The notes under the pieces are model-generated. The model saw only the letters and a list, made by a program, of their open reading frames with translations, did not search any database and was not told the origin of the DNA. Both the position numbers and the translations under genes were made by a program. Below, in pieces: positions 54,203 through 62,802 of a DNA stretch of 64,000 bases. Each line of letters begins with the position of its first letter. The first letter of the stretch is position 1. Source of the DNA: Prosapia bicincta (lineage: Eukaryota; Arthropoda; Insecta; Hemiptera; Cercopidae). The stretch covers positions 166,883,886 through 166,947,885 of the forward strand of contig JBAIZL010000005.1 of NCBI GenBank assembly GCA_036971475.1, given 5' to 3'.

Positions 54203-54437
54203 GAACGTCAAGTTAAAACTACCGTTAAAGCTAATGTTTCGTCTGTGAGACGATGCGAGAACACTAACACACTGATAAAACCTACAAAACTATTTTTAAC
54301 TGAGTCTCTGTTTCTGTTTCAAGGTCAACTGAAGGTAGAAGAAATTTGAAAGTACAGCGACGATTGATTTGGGAGGGGGATGCAAATGACAAAAATCGCG
54401 TCGTCTGGCAGACTACACATTAGCTTTCTAGGGTTAA

Positions 54438-54895
54438 TAACACAAACCACAAAACAAATACAGAAAAACATAACCTATCAGGAATTTACAAAATTACATG
54501 TAACGACTGCAACACATTTTACATAGGAAAAACAACCAGATTATTTAAAATAAGATATGAATAACATTACAGAGCATTCAAAAATAAAAATACAATAGTA
54601 TCAAATGTTGCAGCACACCTAATATCACTTAAACACGAAAGAACAAATTACGAAAATAATCTAACCATACTTGAAATAAATAATAAACCACTAGAACTAA
54701 ACTCACTAGAAAAATACCACATTTATAAAAATATACACAACAATTTAATGAACCTATAGACAACATATGCAGACGTTGTACTATTCAAAAACATTATACA
54801 CGAGACTCAAGAGGAAACGTGTATGACGTCAACAAGCACCAACACCACGGACCGAACATCCACAACAGAAAAATTGAGAAAAAGTAATCAGTGAT
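54438..54895 (+). pseudogene. PLE family 2 GIY-YIG endonuclease
   Basis: The plus strand reads SGIYKITCNDCNTFYIGKT, the complete GIY-YIG signature with the CxxC pair. It continues through AAHLISLKHERTNYENNL and LNSLEKYHIYKN, the later conserved histidine and glutamate regions. One stop follows KIRYE and another lies near 54760. It resumes PLE family 2 directly after the piggyBac TTAA. Confidence 0.88.
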
Positions 54896-54932
54896 TTGAC
54901 AATAGTCAAGTGACCGAAAGGCGCCTCATCGC
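54891..54932 (+). ncRNA. Variant hammerhead-like motif, PLE family 2, copy d
   Basis: Helix I is GUGAU/AUCGC (one wobble). The core is UUGACAA plus U, helix II is GUC/GAC with an AAGU loop, then GAAA, the perfect palindrome AGGCGCCU and C at the cleavage site. Core positions 3 and 8 are U and A in place of C and G. Confidence 0.6.
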
Positions 54933-55049
54933 ACAAGATAAAATCATTGCACTTAATGATGGATAAAATTATTACATTAGTAATATATTAACTTCATAAA
55001 GTCAGTGCAACAGAAAAATAATGGACAACGTGAAATGTCACGATATATA

Positions 55050-55400
55050 TATGATTATTATTGTTAATTTTAAACAATTATTCTATCATCAATTTACCAT
55101 AAGTGATGAGGCTCCTTTCGGTCACTTGACCATTGTCGAATCACTAAATTAATTTTCTCTATTTTTCTGCTGTTGTTCGGTCCGTGATGTTGGTACTTGT
55201 TGACGTCATATATGTTTTTTCGTATGCCGCCTGCATGATATTTTTGAAAAGTATATTGTCTGCATATATTGTCTGTTGGTTTATTAAATTGTTGTGTATG
55301 TTTTTATAGATGTGGTATTTTTCGAGTGAGTATATTTTTCAAAAACATCATGCAAGCGGCACAAGAAAAAAATATATGACATCAAACAATACCAACATCA
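55050..55400 (-). mobile_element. Penelope-like element family 2, inverted tail piece
   Basis: The minus strand repeats the tail seen at 54700-54950: TCTCTATTTTTCTGCTG, TGTTGACGTCATATATG and a variant hammerhead. A short plus-strand piece follows at about 55340-55410. Together with 54438-54940 it makes a tail-to-tail arrangement. Confidence 0.7.
55103..55144 (-). ncRNA. Variant hammerhead-like motif, PLE family 2, best copy (e)
   Basis: Helix I GUGAU/AUCAC has five perfect pairs. Helix II GGUC/GACC has four pairs with an AAGU loop. GAAA is intact, and AGGAGCCU is followed by C at the cleavage site. The core reads UCGACAA plus U. Confidence 0.6.
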
Positions 55401-55424
55401 CAGACCGAAGTGTGTTTATATGTT

Positions 55425-55715
55425 CTTGGTAGCGTGTGTAGAAACGCCTTCCTGTCTGGTGGATTTGGAGGGTTGGCTCAATCTCTTGGCTACCACGAAG
55501 CCCAGACCTGACCCCACTTGATTTTTTTTTGGGAGTTTGCCATATAAAAAAATGTTGTGTACTTTGAAAAGGTCAATGACATCAGCCATGTAAGGGGGAA
55601 ATGGTCTCGAGGTTGAAAGAGTTACAAATGCCATGTTGGTAAATACCTGGAGGAAATTGGATATCACCTCAACATGTGAAGAGACAAATGGATTCCACAT
55701 TGAAGTTTATTAACA
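55425..55715 (+). pseudogene. Mariner-like transposase C-terminal fragment
   Basis: The plus strand reads, across frames, GGWxN..PPRSPDLTPLDFFLWG-like codons near 55470-55540, then NTWRKLDITSTCEETNGFHI and EVY with a stop. The SPDLTPLDFFLWG motif and the NGxHxEVY end are typical of Tc1/mariner-related DDE transposases common in insects. At least one stop and a frameshift break it. Confidence 0.7.
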
Positions 55716-55749
55716 TGAAAACTTGAAGGTAGTCTCTTTCATACAAGTG

Positions 55750-56385
55750 CTTGTTGATGTAGTTTATTATTTTATTTTTACCATTAAATTGAAACATAAA
55801 ACTATGGAGTTCTTTCTAACACAGCTAATGCTACAGCGCATCCTATGTTACTGGTTTTAGTAGATGTCCATAATAGCAATATTACGATTAATCAGATTGT
55901 ATTTTTCTTTCATTAAACAAATTTTAAATACATTGATTTCATATATATAATTAATATAATATTTTTAATAATTGTTTAATATAACTCTTCCTTTTATATT
56001 AAATTAAATGTTTACATTTTTGCACAATGAGTGTGCCTGAGGAAATATGGCATTAGGAAAACGTATTTTTTCATCCTATTGACTAGGAATGAAGAATTTC
56101 AAAAATATATATGTTATAAATTTTTTTAGAAAAAAGATGTTATAATTATTATTTATTGTTAAAAGACCATTAATATCATAGGGTAGAGAACTAAACGAAA
56201 ATTAAAATATTTATAATACAATGGATGAAAATTAATTGTTAAAACTATGAAACAATTATGTAAATCAAAAAGGCAGTGATGGATATAAAAATAAAAATAT
56301 TTTGAATTAGAGGCAAATTTTCAATTACTCATTAAATTACTTTACTACTGTTTTACATCAAAGAAAATTCACATGGTATACATAC
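55750..56385. other. SLC1 intron 2 sequence next to exon 56386-56577
   Basis: AT-rich. Near 56030-56070 the phrase GTGCCTGAGGAAATATGGC followed by GGAAAACGTA resembles a decayed PLE ribozyme tail. Nothing else is recognised. Confidence 0.4.
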
Positions 56386-56577
56386 CCAATGGTAAAATAT
56401 TCTCCCAACCCTAGCGGGATATTGTTTAGTTGAGCAATAAACACAACAGAAACACTTAAAAACAAAGCTGTACCATCCATGTTGAGTGTGCCAATTGGAA
56501 TGATGAATCTTGTGATTCTTTTGTCTGTTTTTATTTTTTCATCAAAAATTCTAAATGTAATTGGATATGCAGCAGCT
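56386..56577 (-). CDS. SLC1-family transporter, exon carrying hairpin 1 and TM7
   Basis: The 192-bp exon encodes AAAYPITFRIFDEKIKTDKR, then ITRFIIPIGTLNMDGTALF and LSVSVVFIAQLNNIPLGLGE. The family pattern is SSSATLPITFRxxxEKxxxDKRITRFVLPIGATxNMDGTALYEAVAxIFIAQ. The TM7 NMDGT sodium/substrate motif is intact. The serine-rich hairpin-1 tip (SSSATLP) is replaced by SKAAAYP, counting the split codon. The acceptor is TATGGTTTCAG and the donor ATTGG|GTATGT. Phases match the exons at 62569-62802 and 29845-29979. Confidence 0.95.
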
Positions 56578-56879
56578 CTGAAACCATATAAAAAACATAC
56601 TGTAATAAAATTCATAAATAAATTACAGAACTATAGATAAAAAAAGTTTTGTTTTTAAGTTATGATTAAATTACTGATTGTTAATATCAATAGTGTTATT
56701 TTATTATTCATCATTATTAATACAAAGCACGGAATATGGCGAAAGTTCCTTATGGTTTTTTAAATTTAGTTTAAGTTTCTTCTTATTTCTCCTATTTTTA
56801 ACAATACTTACTAATTATAACACAATTAAAAACCCCATTAAATTGTAATTAACAAATGCAAACTCTTAACTGAGAAGAA

Positions 56880-57670
56880 ACACTGTTAGACATAAAAGAA
56901 CACTGCCAAAAGTTAAACACCATAAAATACAAAATATAGCACATATAGCACAAACTAATGGATACAACACAACAATTGACAAATTATACTACCGCCTAAA
57001 ACACAAACTCAATAACTCAAATACTAACACCCACATCGACTATTCCATAATATACTTATTATTACTATACAGATCATCCAAAACCCACAATCTAACCAAC
57101 ACACTACAAAAATTCAACTACAAAATAGCCTACTCCACACACAACACTCTCAATAAACAATTTAAACCCAACAACAAAATCAACAACATTTACAATGCCG
57201 CTGGAGTTTATAAACTAACTTGCAGTTCGCGCCTCAGTTTTTACATAGGTCTGACAGGGAGGTCCTTCTACACACGTCACCAAGAACATATAAAACCATT
57301 AACAAACAACAACTACCAATCAAACTTCGCCGATCATCTCAACTCCACAAAACATGACTACATAGACATAACATCTAACCTACAAATTCTTCATAAACAA
57401 CACAGAAATAACCAACACTACACAACCGAACAATACGAAATATACAGACACTTCAAACTACCCCCTACACACATACTCAATACACAATTACCTTACAACT
57501 CACACACACTTTTTGACATCATAACTCCTAATACTCACAAAATACACCCACACCGCCATAATATCTCACCCCCACCCTAATACCCTAACCTACGTAAACC
57601 TTGAGATCAGTTATGGTCTGAGTTGACAATGGGACACATCTCCCGAAACGGTCGTCCTCAACAAATATAA
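56880..57670 (+). mobile_element. Penelope-like element fragment, family 4
   Basis: The plus strand, markedly rich in A and C, encodes the linker and a GIY-YIG domain. The domain is AGVYKLTCSSRLSFYIGLT then GRSFYTRHQEH, followed by NFADHLNSTKHDY and TEQYEIYRHFK (about 57198-57500). The second cysteine of the usual CxxC pair is an arginine. The palm is absent, so the copy is 5'-truncated. A hammerhead-like motif lies just downstream. It sits in SLC1 intron 1 on the opposite strand. Confidence 0.85.
57620..57659 (+). ncRNA. Variant hammerhead-like motif, PLE family 4
   Basis: Helix I is GAG/CUC. The core is UUGACAA plus U, helix II is GGGA/UCCC with a CACAUC loop, then GAAA, CGGUCG (near-palindrome) and UC. 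The core has the same U3 and A8 variant as PLE family 2, although the rest of the sequence differs. Confidence 0.55.
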
Positions 57671-57874
57671 GTAAGTGCTACTTTAGGCAAGTTTGTAAAT
57701 ATTTACAAGTGGTTTAGAGAATATTTTAATAAAATGTTTTGTCCAGAGGGTGTGCAGTAAAAGTAACTTTCATTGTAATGAAATTTTATCCTACGAATGT
57801 CTTCAATTAATCATTATATAATTTATGTTAACATATCATTAGGTAGCAGTGCCCTTTCTTAATTAGATTTTACT

Positions 57875-58123
57875 CTATGAGCTACTAATCTTCAAGATTT
57901 TCTTGAGAAGATGAAGGTTGAGATTCCATTGTTTTAGGAGCTGAAGGTAGTTGTGCTTCTGCTGAGAGCTGGGAGTTGATTGTTCTACATTTGACTCAGC
58001 TAAAAACGATGTAGCTGAAGATGAATTGTCTATAGGTATATTTGCTTCTTTAACTGTTGTTTTTTCTTTCTCTTTTAACAGTTCCTTTAGAATATTTAAA
58101 TTGTAAGGTAAAATATTTTTCAT
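57875..58123 (-). other. Unassigned short ORF
   Basis: An 82-codon minus-strand frame with a Lys/Glu-rich start and a Ser-rich middle. Its end overlaps a second frame reading SQPSSSQENLED. I recognise no family. It lies in SLC1 intron 1, between a PLE and a Tigger relic, and may be transposon debris. Confidence 0.25.
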
Positions 58124-58166
58124 GAGTCTAGTAAATGACTGTATACTGTGATAATCACTGTATATA

Positions 58167-59616
58167 CAGTAAAATCATTGTACGTAGTACATTGCAAGTA
58201 CCCCATACTTGCGCGATAGGTGAGACCGAGTGATAACCATGTAAATTGAATTTGTGTAAGTCGGGGCATATCACATAGGAATCATGTTTAACTGGGACCA
58301 AAGACTAAATAAACTAATAATTTAAAACAAAAATGTGTATGTATTAAAATCTTAAATACATAATACAACAAAAAATTATATTATATACATACATATTGCA
58401 AAGAAGTAAGTAGAAAGCAGTTATTTTGACATAGAAGGCTTCATAAAATCTAGTAAACTTGTTTAAAGAATTAAGGATTTTCTCTTCTCATAGAGAATTT
58501 CTCCGTAATTCGCTAATTTATTATTTTTTTGCAGAAATACGCTCATTGTTGGAGTCCATGTTTTTTTTTTTAAGAAAAATCTCGTTAAGAAACTACCTTT
58601 TCCAAAATTTGTAAACTTTGCTCAATTAAAACTAAGGCCTTTCATCAAGTTTCTAACCGTCATTTCATCTTCTGCGTCAACTGGGTCTAAAGAATCTGCG
58701 TTTTTAAGATCTTGCTCTTGCTCAAGCATTTCTATGAGCTCATCAATTAATTGTCAGCTCCTGGTTGTGTAAATCCAGCAGTTCTTGAACATCATCATTA
58801 ACCACATCTAAATTGAGTTCTTCAATCACATCAGGAATTTTTATTAGACTCTGGCACTGATTCTGCTTGAGTTTCAGGGGCGAAAAAAATAGACACACCT
58901 TTTTCCAAACCCCAATCAAAGTTTTTTGTGAAATTTCATTCCAAGATTGTCCAATGATTTTCAAAGCATTTAAAACTTTGAGTTGTTTCCAAAAATCTTC
59001 AACAGAGAGCTGGTTGTTCTGTCTCATAGCTTCATGCAGATGCGCAAATGATCTTCTTGTGTAATAAACTTTAAATGTTTTTATGACTCCCTGATCCATC
59101 AGTTAAAGTAAATTATTTGTTTGGTGGCAAAAATATCACTTTCACGAGGGTGTCAAAATTAGTTAAAGTAGTAGGAGGATGGCCAGGTGCATTGTCAATT
59201 TAAAAAAATTACTTTAAAAGGAATTTGTTTAGACCGACAATAACGTTTGTTTTGAGGTATGAAATGATGACCAAACTAGACCTCAAAAAAAAGTAATCAC
59301 CAAAGCCTTCAGATTTTACATTCAAATCAAGGCAAGCTAGCTTTAGAAATATTTTTTAATGCCACTTGGATTTTCTGACCAAAAAAATAGAGATTGCAAC
59401 TTATAGTCAACAGCTGTATTTACACCAAATATTACTGTCAAAATGTCTTTGGCAGCCTAAAAACCTGAAAATATTTTGTCTTTGTTAGCTATAAAAGTTC
59501 TCATAAGCTTTTTCTTCAAGAACAGGCCAGTTTCTACATAACTCGGACAGCATTATTTAAAACCGCGTAACTTGGGAATTGTGTAAGACGGGATAGCGTA
59601 AGTCTAGGTATTACTG
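58167..59616 (-). mobile_element. Decayed Tigger element, family B, copy 2
   Basis: The right end is CTAGGTATTACTG followed by TA. The left end, CAGTAAAATCATTGTACG after TA, is a diverged match to its inverse. The interior matches 4313-5682 over most of its length. At about 1.45 kb it keeps only the C-terminal part of the transposase. Confidence 0.75.
58743..59099 (-). pseudogene. Tigger family B transposase, C-terminal fragment
   Basis: This reads MDQGVIKTFKVYYTRRSFA, then HLHEAMRQNNQLSVEDFWKQ and SWNEISQKTLIGVWKKV. It contains the third catalytic aspartate (MDQG) and the W-x-x-V..L..xWKK segment typical of Tigger1-like proteins, with an acidic tail near ELLDL. A stop just before MDQG and the lost N-terminal domains make it non-functional. 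It is better kept than the copy at 4837-5216. Confidence 0.8.
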
Positions 59617-59618
59617 TA

Positions 59619-59621
<3 letters not shown>

Positions 59622-59709
<88 letters not shown>
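59622..59709. repeat. TA microsatellite followed by a poly(T) run
   Basis: (AT)n occupies 59622-59680 and about 29 T residues 59681-59709, directly outside the Tigger right end. Confidence 0.9.
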
Positions 59710-59711
<2 letters not shown>

Positions 59712-60104
59712 TTATAGGTTAGTTCTAGTAGAGCCTAAAGCTTATTTAGGAATTTTTGGACTAGATAGGAGACTGACAGACTTACCTAATGGCAATAGTC
59801 CAAAACTGCAATCTCTTGGAAATAAATAAATAGACACATATAAAAACTTATCACACTATTGGAATATTTCGATCAAAATGAACTTTGTCAATCAAAATAG
59901 AGAAAAAGAAAAGACTGAAGTGAACCACAGATGTGTATAAATATCCAAATGTCACAGATTCGCAGATTTATAGTTTATGACATATTGCTATATGTGATTT
60001 GTATAAATATTGATTATTTGAAACTAGATATTAATAGTCTTTCAGAAGGAAGGTAAATGGAGTTGTTAAAAATGGTATAAGTTAGGGGAAAGGTAAAAGT
60101 TGTT

Positions 60105-60410
60105 TTATCTGATGTTGAGGTTAGGAGGCTCTCTAGATTTGGTGTACCACTGGTATGATAACTTCCATCTTCTCAATTCTAAACGGTAATCAGGGGGGAG
60201 GGACTTAATTATTTTGGTGGTATAACAATCATTGAAAGATATGATTTTGTGACTAGCAGCATGTTGAGCAGTTGGGCTGTCTATGTTCATGGTTCCAACG
60301 TCATGTCTGTGGTCATTCATTCTGATGCTCAGAACATCCGTGGTAAGGCCTATGTACTGTGCCGGGCAAAATTTACATTGCAACTGATATATGGTAAGGC
60401 CCTCCCCCCT
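60105..60410 (-). pseudogene. PLE family 6 GIY-YIG endonuclease
   Basis: The reading includes LTIYQLQCKFCPAQYIGLTT (GIY-YIG signature with CxxC), then VLSIRMNDHRHDVG, the HAASHKIISFNDC region and LELRRWKLSYQW. It follows the reverse transcriptase on the same strand but is cut from it by a repeat block at about 60420-60560. The frame is open over the domain. Confidence 0.82.
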
Positions 60411-60525
60411 AATTGCCAACCATATTGAAATGTTTTGATCAAAATGATCTTTGTCAATCAAAAAAGAGAAAAAGAAAAGACTGAAGTGAACCACAGATGT
60501 GTATAAATATCCAAATGTCGCAGAT

Positions 60526-61004
60526 TTATAGTTTATGACATACTGCTATATGTGATTTGTTCAGCTTCTGTAGGCTTGGATGGTAATCTGTAACTAAAGA
60601 CAGTTTGTTGTCTTCCATAGGTGGTCTGGGTTCATCAGATGATTGAGCTAAGCGGAGTTGATCCTCAACAAGTTGCTTAGGACCTCTTTTTTGGAAAGCT
60701 AGTAAGGTCTTTCTATTAAAGTCCTCCAACGCTATATCGTTGGAACAAACTCTCTTGCCCCTGATTGCCTGACTGTATGGTATGGACCTTTTTATATCAT
60801 AGGGTTTTTGCTATTGAAATGTAGGCATTGTAGATGGTTTGTCAGTTTGATGTGGACAGCTGTATAGATATTCCCATCTCTGATCGTTACATCTACATTT
60901 AAGAAGGTAATTGTTGCTGTAGATTTCTCCCAGGTAAATTGAAGTGTAGAGAATAGTGATAAGCCTTCAAAAAACTTTCCAGCGTTGAGATTCCCTGGGT
61001 CCAA
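60526..61004 (-). pseudogene. PLE family 6, linker and post-palm region
   Basis: At 61004-60792 the minus strand continues the reverse transcriptase in another frame: SLFSTLQFTWEKSTATITFL then NVDVTIRDGNIYTAVHIK. This corresponds to the FLDVxIxxxxxxIxTxVHxKPT motif. At 60729-60526 follows a linker with LLAFQKRGPKQLVEDQLRLA. One frame change separates them. Confidence 0.7.
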
Positions 61005-61423
61005 ATTACTAAGATGTCATCTATATATCTATACCAATATAATGGTTGGTGTGTTTGAGTTTTTAGGAATTCTGCTTCGATATTACCCATGTACAGGTTT
61101 GTGTACGACGGGGCCATCCTAGTACCCATTACTGTTCCTTTTATTTGCAAGTAATTCTTTCCCTCAAATTGAAAATTATTCTTTTCAAGAACGAATTTGG
61201 CGAGGTGAACAAGGAAAGGTGTAATGGGGTAAGGGTTGTCTGAGCGTTTGTTGAGGAAATTTTCGTGGGCTGATAGACCATGTGCATGAGGGATGTTCGT
61301 ATAAAGAGAGGTAACATCTATTGTGACCAAAATTGTTTCAGGAGGTAGAGGTACAAGTATTTGAGACAGCCGGTCTATGAAATGATTCGTATACTGAATG
61401 TATGATGGAAGGTTTTTCACCAA
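60899..61423 (-). pseudogene. PLE family 6 reverse transcriptase, palm region
   Basis: The 174-codon frame has motif A (TIDVTSLYTNIPHAHGL), motif B (KGTVMGTRMAPSYTNLYMG) and the catalytic motif C (YRYIDDILVIW). This is a well-kept PLE palm. The fingers region upstream is missing, being cut at 61423-61430 by the repeat block, so the protein is incomplete. The better-kept frame suggests it is younger than PLE families 1 and 3. Confidence 0.88.
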
Positions 61424-61741
61424 AGGTTGTAAAAGAAAAGAGTGAAGTGAACCACAGATGTGTATAAATATACAAATGTCACAGATTTATAGTTTATGAC
61501 ATAGTGCTATATGTGATTTGTATAAATATTGATTATTTGAATTTTGTCCGGCACAGTACATAGGCCTTACCACAGATGGTCTGAGCATCAGAATGAACGA
61601 CCACAGACTTGACGTTGGAACCATGAACATAGTCGGCCCAACCGCTCAACACGCTCTAGTCACAAAATCATATCTTTCAATGATTCTTATACCACCAAAA
61701 TAATTAAGTCCCAAAATAATTTTATATATAGATATTGTGTA

Positions 61742-61743
<2 letters not shown>

Positions 61744-61793
<50 letters not shown>

Positions 61794-61806
61794 CGTTAAA
61801 TATCAA

Positions 61807-61854
<48 letters not shown>

Positions 61855-61867
61855 TTGATATTTAACG

Positions 61868-61901
<34 letters not shown>

Positions 61902-61914
61902 CGTTAAATATCAA

Positions 61915-61990
<76 letters not shown>
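61744..61990. repeat. Long AT microsatellite with phased inverted spacers
   Basis: Runs of (AT)n are broken three times by AACGTTAAATATCAAGAATA or its complement, in alternating orientation near 61793, 61850 and 61900. The whole block can fold back on itself. ORFs called here are microsatellite translations. Confidence 0.9.
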
Positions 61991-61992
<2 letters not shown>

Positions 61993-62568
61993 TAAACATA
62001 GTTTTTACATATTAAGTACATAACATAGGTTATGTAATTTTTTTTTAGTATCAAAATTAATTTACATTTTTTCAATATCTCTTCAGAAAATCATGTTATT
62101 TAAAAAATATTTTTTTTCAAACAAATCAACACAAATCCCATGATGATGATTTAACAAAACTGAATCACATTTATTTGATAAACTGTAAAAATGAATATAA
62201 TAACATATGTTCCTTAAAACTATAAGCAAGTTATGTTTTGTAACTTCAAGGTTGTTTAAATATTGGTAGCCAGGGTTTATTGCCATTTATTAATTATAAT
62301 ACTGCTACTGTACTATATAAGTTTTTATATAAACAGCTGTTTTAGTAACATTTAATTTTAGCTTTTTACCGACCTCCCATAATTTCATAAGGGCTAGATG
62401 ATCTTTAAATACGGCTATAGGTTTTCTCCTTGACTGAAATTCATTTTGTCCAAAGTTTTATAACCAATAACATAGACTCCTGACTATCAAACATTGGAAG
62501 TTTATCTTTAGAATTGTCAAACAATAATAGCTAGATATGACAAATCAATGATGTACTTAGTAACTTAC
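61991..62568. other. SLC1 intron 1 sequence
   Basis: AT-rich, with no recognised element or gene. Confidence 0.4.
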
Positions 62569-62802
62569 TTGGAAGCTGTAGCAAATCCTGTTAAAATGCT
62601 GGGCTTGAAGGCCCAGTAGAACTTGTAAGGGTTTTTTCTCAGGAATACAAAGTAAATAGCCTGTATGATTATAAACTGATACAAAAACACTCCTACAGCA
62701 ATGGTAACTATAAACCATGAGATCTGAGTGACTGTTTGAAATAAGTTAGGTATGGAGATTATCTTGCCACAAATGATGCTGCCTACTCCAAGTGGTGTCA
62801 AC
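62569..62802 (-). CDS. SLC1-family transporter, exon for TM5-TM6 region (first exon in window)
   Basis: The 234-bp exon encodes LTPLGVGSIICGKIISIPNL, then QTVTQISWFIVTIAVGVFLY and YFVFLRKNPYKFYWAFKPSI, ending ILTGFATAS. The family pattern is SPxGIxxLIAxKIxExxDL...L..Y..TVxxGLxIH...LPLLYFxxTRKNPYxFxxGxxQAxxTAxGTAS. Two hydrophobic segments are evident. The acceptor is TTAATGTACAG and the donor TCCAA|GTAAGT. It starts and ends within codons, and both phases agree with the next exon. Earlier exons must lie to the right of the window. Confidence 0.93.

Larger units (their letters stand above)
42017..54433 (-). mobile_element. piggyBac-like element, about 1.3 kb, enclosing the LTR retrotransposon
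   Basis: The left end CCATAGAAAGCTAACGTG and the right end, inverted, CCCTAGAAAGCTAATGTG are piggyBac-type termini. The canonical TTAA duplication flanks both (42013-42016 and 54434-54437). The similarity extends to CCAGACG about 30 bp inside each end. Without the 11.1-kb insertion and its duplication it is about 1.33 kb, too short for a full transposase (typically near 590 residues). It carries decayed pieces of that gene. Confidence 0.92.
38546..54940 (+). mobile_element. Penelope-like element family 2, split by hAT and piggyBac insertions
   Basis: Three plus-strand segments make one element: 38546-38788 (reverse-transcriptase palm), 41582-42012 (reverse-transcriptase C-terminus) and 54438-54940 (GIY-YIG domain and ribozyme-like tail). 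A hAT element with an 8-bp duplication separates the first two. A piggyBac relic with TTAA separates the last two. The order of protein parts is exactly that of a PLE, so the reconstruction is secure. Confidence 0.9.
59755..61690 (-). mobile_element. Penelope-like element family 6 with an inverted partial copy
   Basis: The minus strand carries the reverse transcriptase (61423 to about 60800) and then a GIY-YIG domain (about 60410 to 60105). A 120-bp sequence containing AGTGAACCACAGATGTGTAT recurs at about 59910, 60480 and 61445. At 61546-61690 a plus-strand copy of part of the endonuclease region (GTCCGGCACAGTACATAGGC) faces the main copy. The left part (59755-59850) shares AGGAGACTGACAGACTTACC with the palindrome at 37665-38021. 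Confidence 0.8.

Noticed and set aside
56020..56080. Hammerhead-like phrase CTGAGGAAATATGG with GGAAAACGTA
   Set aside because: The core matches, but I could not pair helix I or helix II, so I did not list it as a ribozyme.
61687..61995. ORFs of alternating Ile and Tyr
   Set aside because: They are translations of the AT microsatellite.
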